Shown in pieces: positions 60,044 to 61,121 of a DNA stretch of 61,121 nucleotides. Location: contig CACZVE010000017.1 in NCBI GenBank assembly GCA_902784565.1, positions 1 to 61,121 on the forward strand, in the 5' to 3' direction. The notes under the pieces were generated by a model that was not told the DNA's origin, did no database searches, and saw nothing but the letters and a program-made list of their open reading frames with translations. The DNA is from an uncultured Prevotellaceae bacterium (lineage in GTDB: Bacteria; Bacteroidota; Bacteroidia; Bacteroidales; Bacteroidaceae). The stretch's first letter is position 1, and each line of letters begins with the position of its first letter. The translations under genes were made by a program, and so were the position numbers.

Positions 60044-61121
60044 ATGAAAAGACTCATTTTGACATTAACAATGGTACTGGCGCTCACGGGCGCGCAAGCA
60101 CAGGTGGCAATTAACGCTACGAACTTCCCCGATGACAATTTCCGTGAGCAGGTGAAAGAAGCCTTTGACAACATTGAGGAGGACGACATCATCAGTGCCG
60201 AGGAGATGGAAGCCAACGGCGGACATCACACCTTCGACAATGTCAGCAACCTGAAAGGCATCGAACTGCTGACATCCATTACGGAACTGTATCTTGTCAA
60301 TTACACGGATGAGGCCTGCCTGAGGACATTCGACTACGCCCTGCCGAACCTGAACACGCTGGATATCCAGGACCAGGTCGGCGAATTGACAACGGTAGAT
60401 GCATCGAAGTGTACCAACCTGGAAACTTTCTTGGCAGGCGAGAATCCTGCCAGCCTCTCAACGCTGAAACTGCCCAGTGGCATCAAGTATCTCGTTCTGA
60501 ATAACGCCCCCCTCATCAAGACCTTCGACCCGAAGCAGTTCTCCGACCTCCGGTCAGTCGCGTTTACGGGTACGACGGGTATCACCGACTTGGACTTCAG
60601 CGGCCACAAGTCAATACAGGACATCGGTATTGACGGCATACATGATTACTATCAACTTAATTCGCTCAACATGGCGAACTGTCCACTGCTGACGAACATT
60701 GACATCAAGAGCAGCACCATCAAGTCGCTTACCTTCAAGAGCCTGCCCGAAGTGCTCTCCATCCTCGTGGATGATAGCGATATCACCAGTATGCTCGTCG
60801 ATGACCTGGCGCAACTCGGCTCCATCGAAGCCCTCAACAACGTGCTCGGCACGCTGACGCTGAATAACCTGCCTGCCATCACAGGACTGGACTGCCACGA
60901 CAACAAACTCCAAACGCTCATCATCGACAAATGCCCGAACATGAACGGCATTTGGGCAGAGAACAACAAACTGATGTGGCTCGACCTGACAGGTGTGAAG
61001 AAGGCGGGAACAGATGAGAACTCCCTGAAACTCAACAACCAGTACCCCAGTGTGGATGCCTACAAACTTTCGCCAAAGGAGGTCGGAATACTTGTTCATG
61101 AGCGCTTTGACGCGAGTCGTG
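60044..61121 (+). CDS. Secreted leucine-rich-repeat protein, paralogue of the preceding gene (partial)
   Basis: The reading frame is open from the ATG to the window edge (359 codons), so the C-terminus is missing. It has a signal peptide (KRLILTLTMVLALTGAQA) and the same start to the mature protein as the first LRR gene (INATNFPDDNFREQV against INPTNFPDESFRTAI). A degenerate EF-hand (EEDDIISAEEMEAN) lacks several calcium ligands. Leucine-rich repeats follow. If it ends like its paralogue it would have an Ig-like domain and dockerin beyond the edge. It has its own consensus promoter. Confidence 0.88.
   Translation, partial: MKRLILTLTMVLALTGAQAQVAINATNFPDDNFREQVKEAFDNIEEDDIISAEEMEANGGHHTFDNVSNLKGIELLTSITELYLVNYTDEACLRTFDYALPNLNTLDIQDQVGELTTVDASKCTNLETFLAGENPASLSTLKLPSGIKYLVLNNAPLIKTFDPKQFSDLRSVAFTGTTGITDLDFSGHKSIQDIGIDGIHDYYQLNSLNMANCPLLTNIDIKSSTIKSLTFKSLPEVLSILVDDSDITSMLVDDLAQLGSIEALNNVLGTLTLNNLPAITGLDCHDNKLQTLIIDKCPNMNGIWAENNKLMWLDLTGVKKAGTDENSLKLNNQYPSVDAYKLSPKEVGILVHERFDASR

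Overview
The window is chromosomal DNA from a member of the Bacteroidota, most likely a Prevotellaceae (Prevotella, Segatella or Xylanibacter type) from a gut or rumen. The reasons are the gene families (PorQ, DUF2723, DUF4230, DUF4738, three ROK genes next to men genes, LRR/dockerin surface proteins, sensor kinases with periplasmic beta-propeller or TPR domains) and the promoters. About ten promoters fit the Bacteroidota pattern TTTG, a 20-21 nt spacer, then TAnnTTTG. No phage, insertion sequence or CRISPR array was seen.

Layout. 0.3-7 kb: an AAA ATPase gene, cmk-porQ, tonB-tatD, tRNA-Ser(GGA) and an exbB/exbD-type operon. 7-20 kb: a minus-strand block with a GH3 glucosidase, a polysaccharide deacetylase, a DUF2723 membrane glycosyltransferase-like protein, and the set rlmL-like methyltransferase, DPP-IV, purD and two membrane proteins. 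20-23 kb: a PAS histidine kinase, an M15 peptidase and a GSGD-repeat lipoprotein. 23-34.7 kb: a sugar-use locus in which a xylE-like symporter is transcribed divergently from an operon of propeller sensor, GH31 alpha-xylosidase, TPR sensor and GH2 beta-galactosidase. Both sensors lack the phospho-accepting histidine. 34.7-46.7 kb: an MBL lipoprotein, a TPR kinase, an alanine symporter, two DUF4230 genes, a DUF4738 lipoprotein, a broken AI-2E transporter gene, then HAD, pgi, gpsA and lysS. 46.8-52.9 kb: one operon of three tandem ROK paralogues, a hotdog thioesterase, menF and menD. 52.8-54.5 kb: a uridine-kinase-like gene. 54.6-55.4 kb: an unusual non-coding repeat region. 55.4-61.1 kb: a NarL-type response regulator and TPR kinase, divergent from an LRR/dockerin protein gene, then a second LRR gene cut by the window edge.

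The most interesting signals are non-coding. (1) The 54.6-55.4 kb region has three short-repeat cassettes, each present again as its exact reverse complement but in the same left-to-right order, around an AT palindrome, followed by seven 43-bp hairpin repeats. (2) Cassettes of four 7-8 bp units recur through the window, including in frame inside tatD, menF and menD. (3) Two 16-bp 7-2-7 palindromes, 40 bp apart, sit where the -33 boxes of two divergent promoters should be, between the regulator/kinase genes and the LRR/dockerin gene. At protein level, the paired H-less sensors and the three ROK paralogues with different active-site losses stand out.
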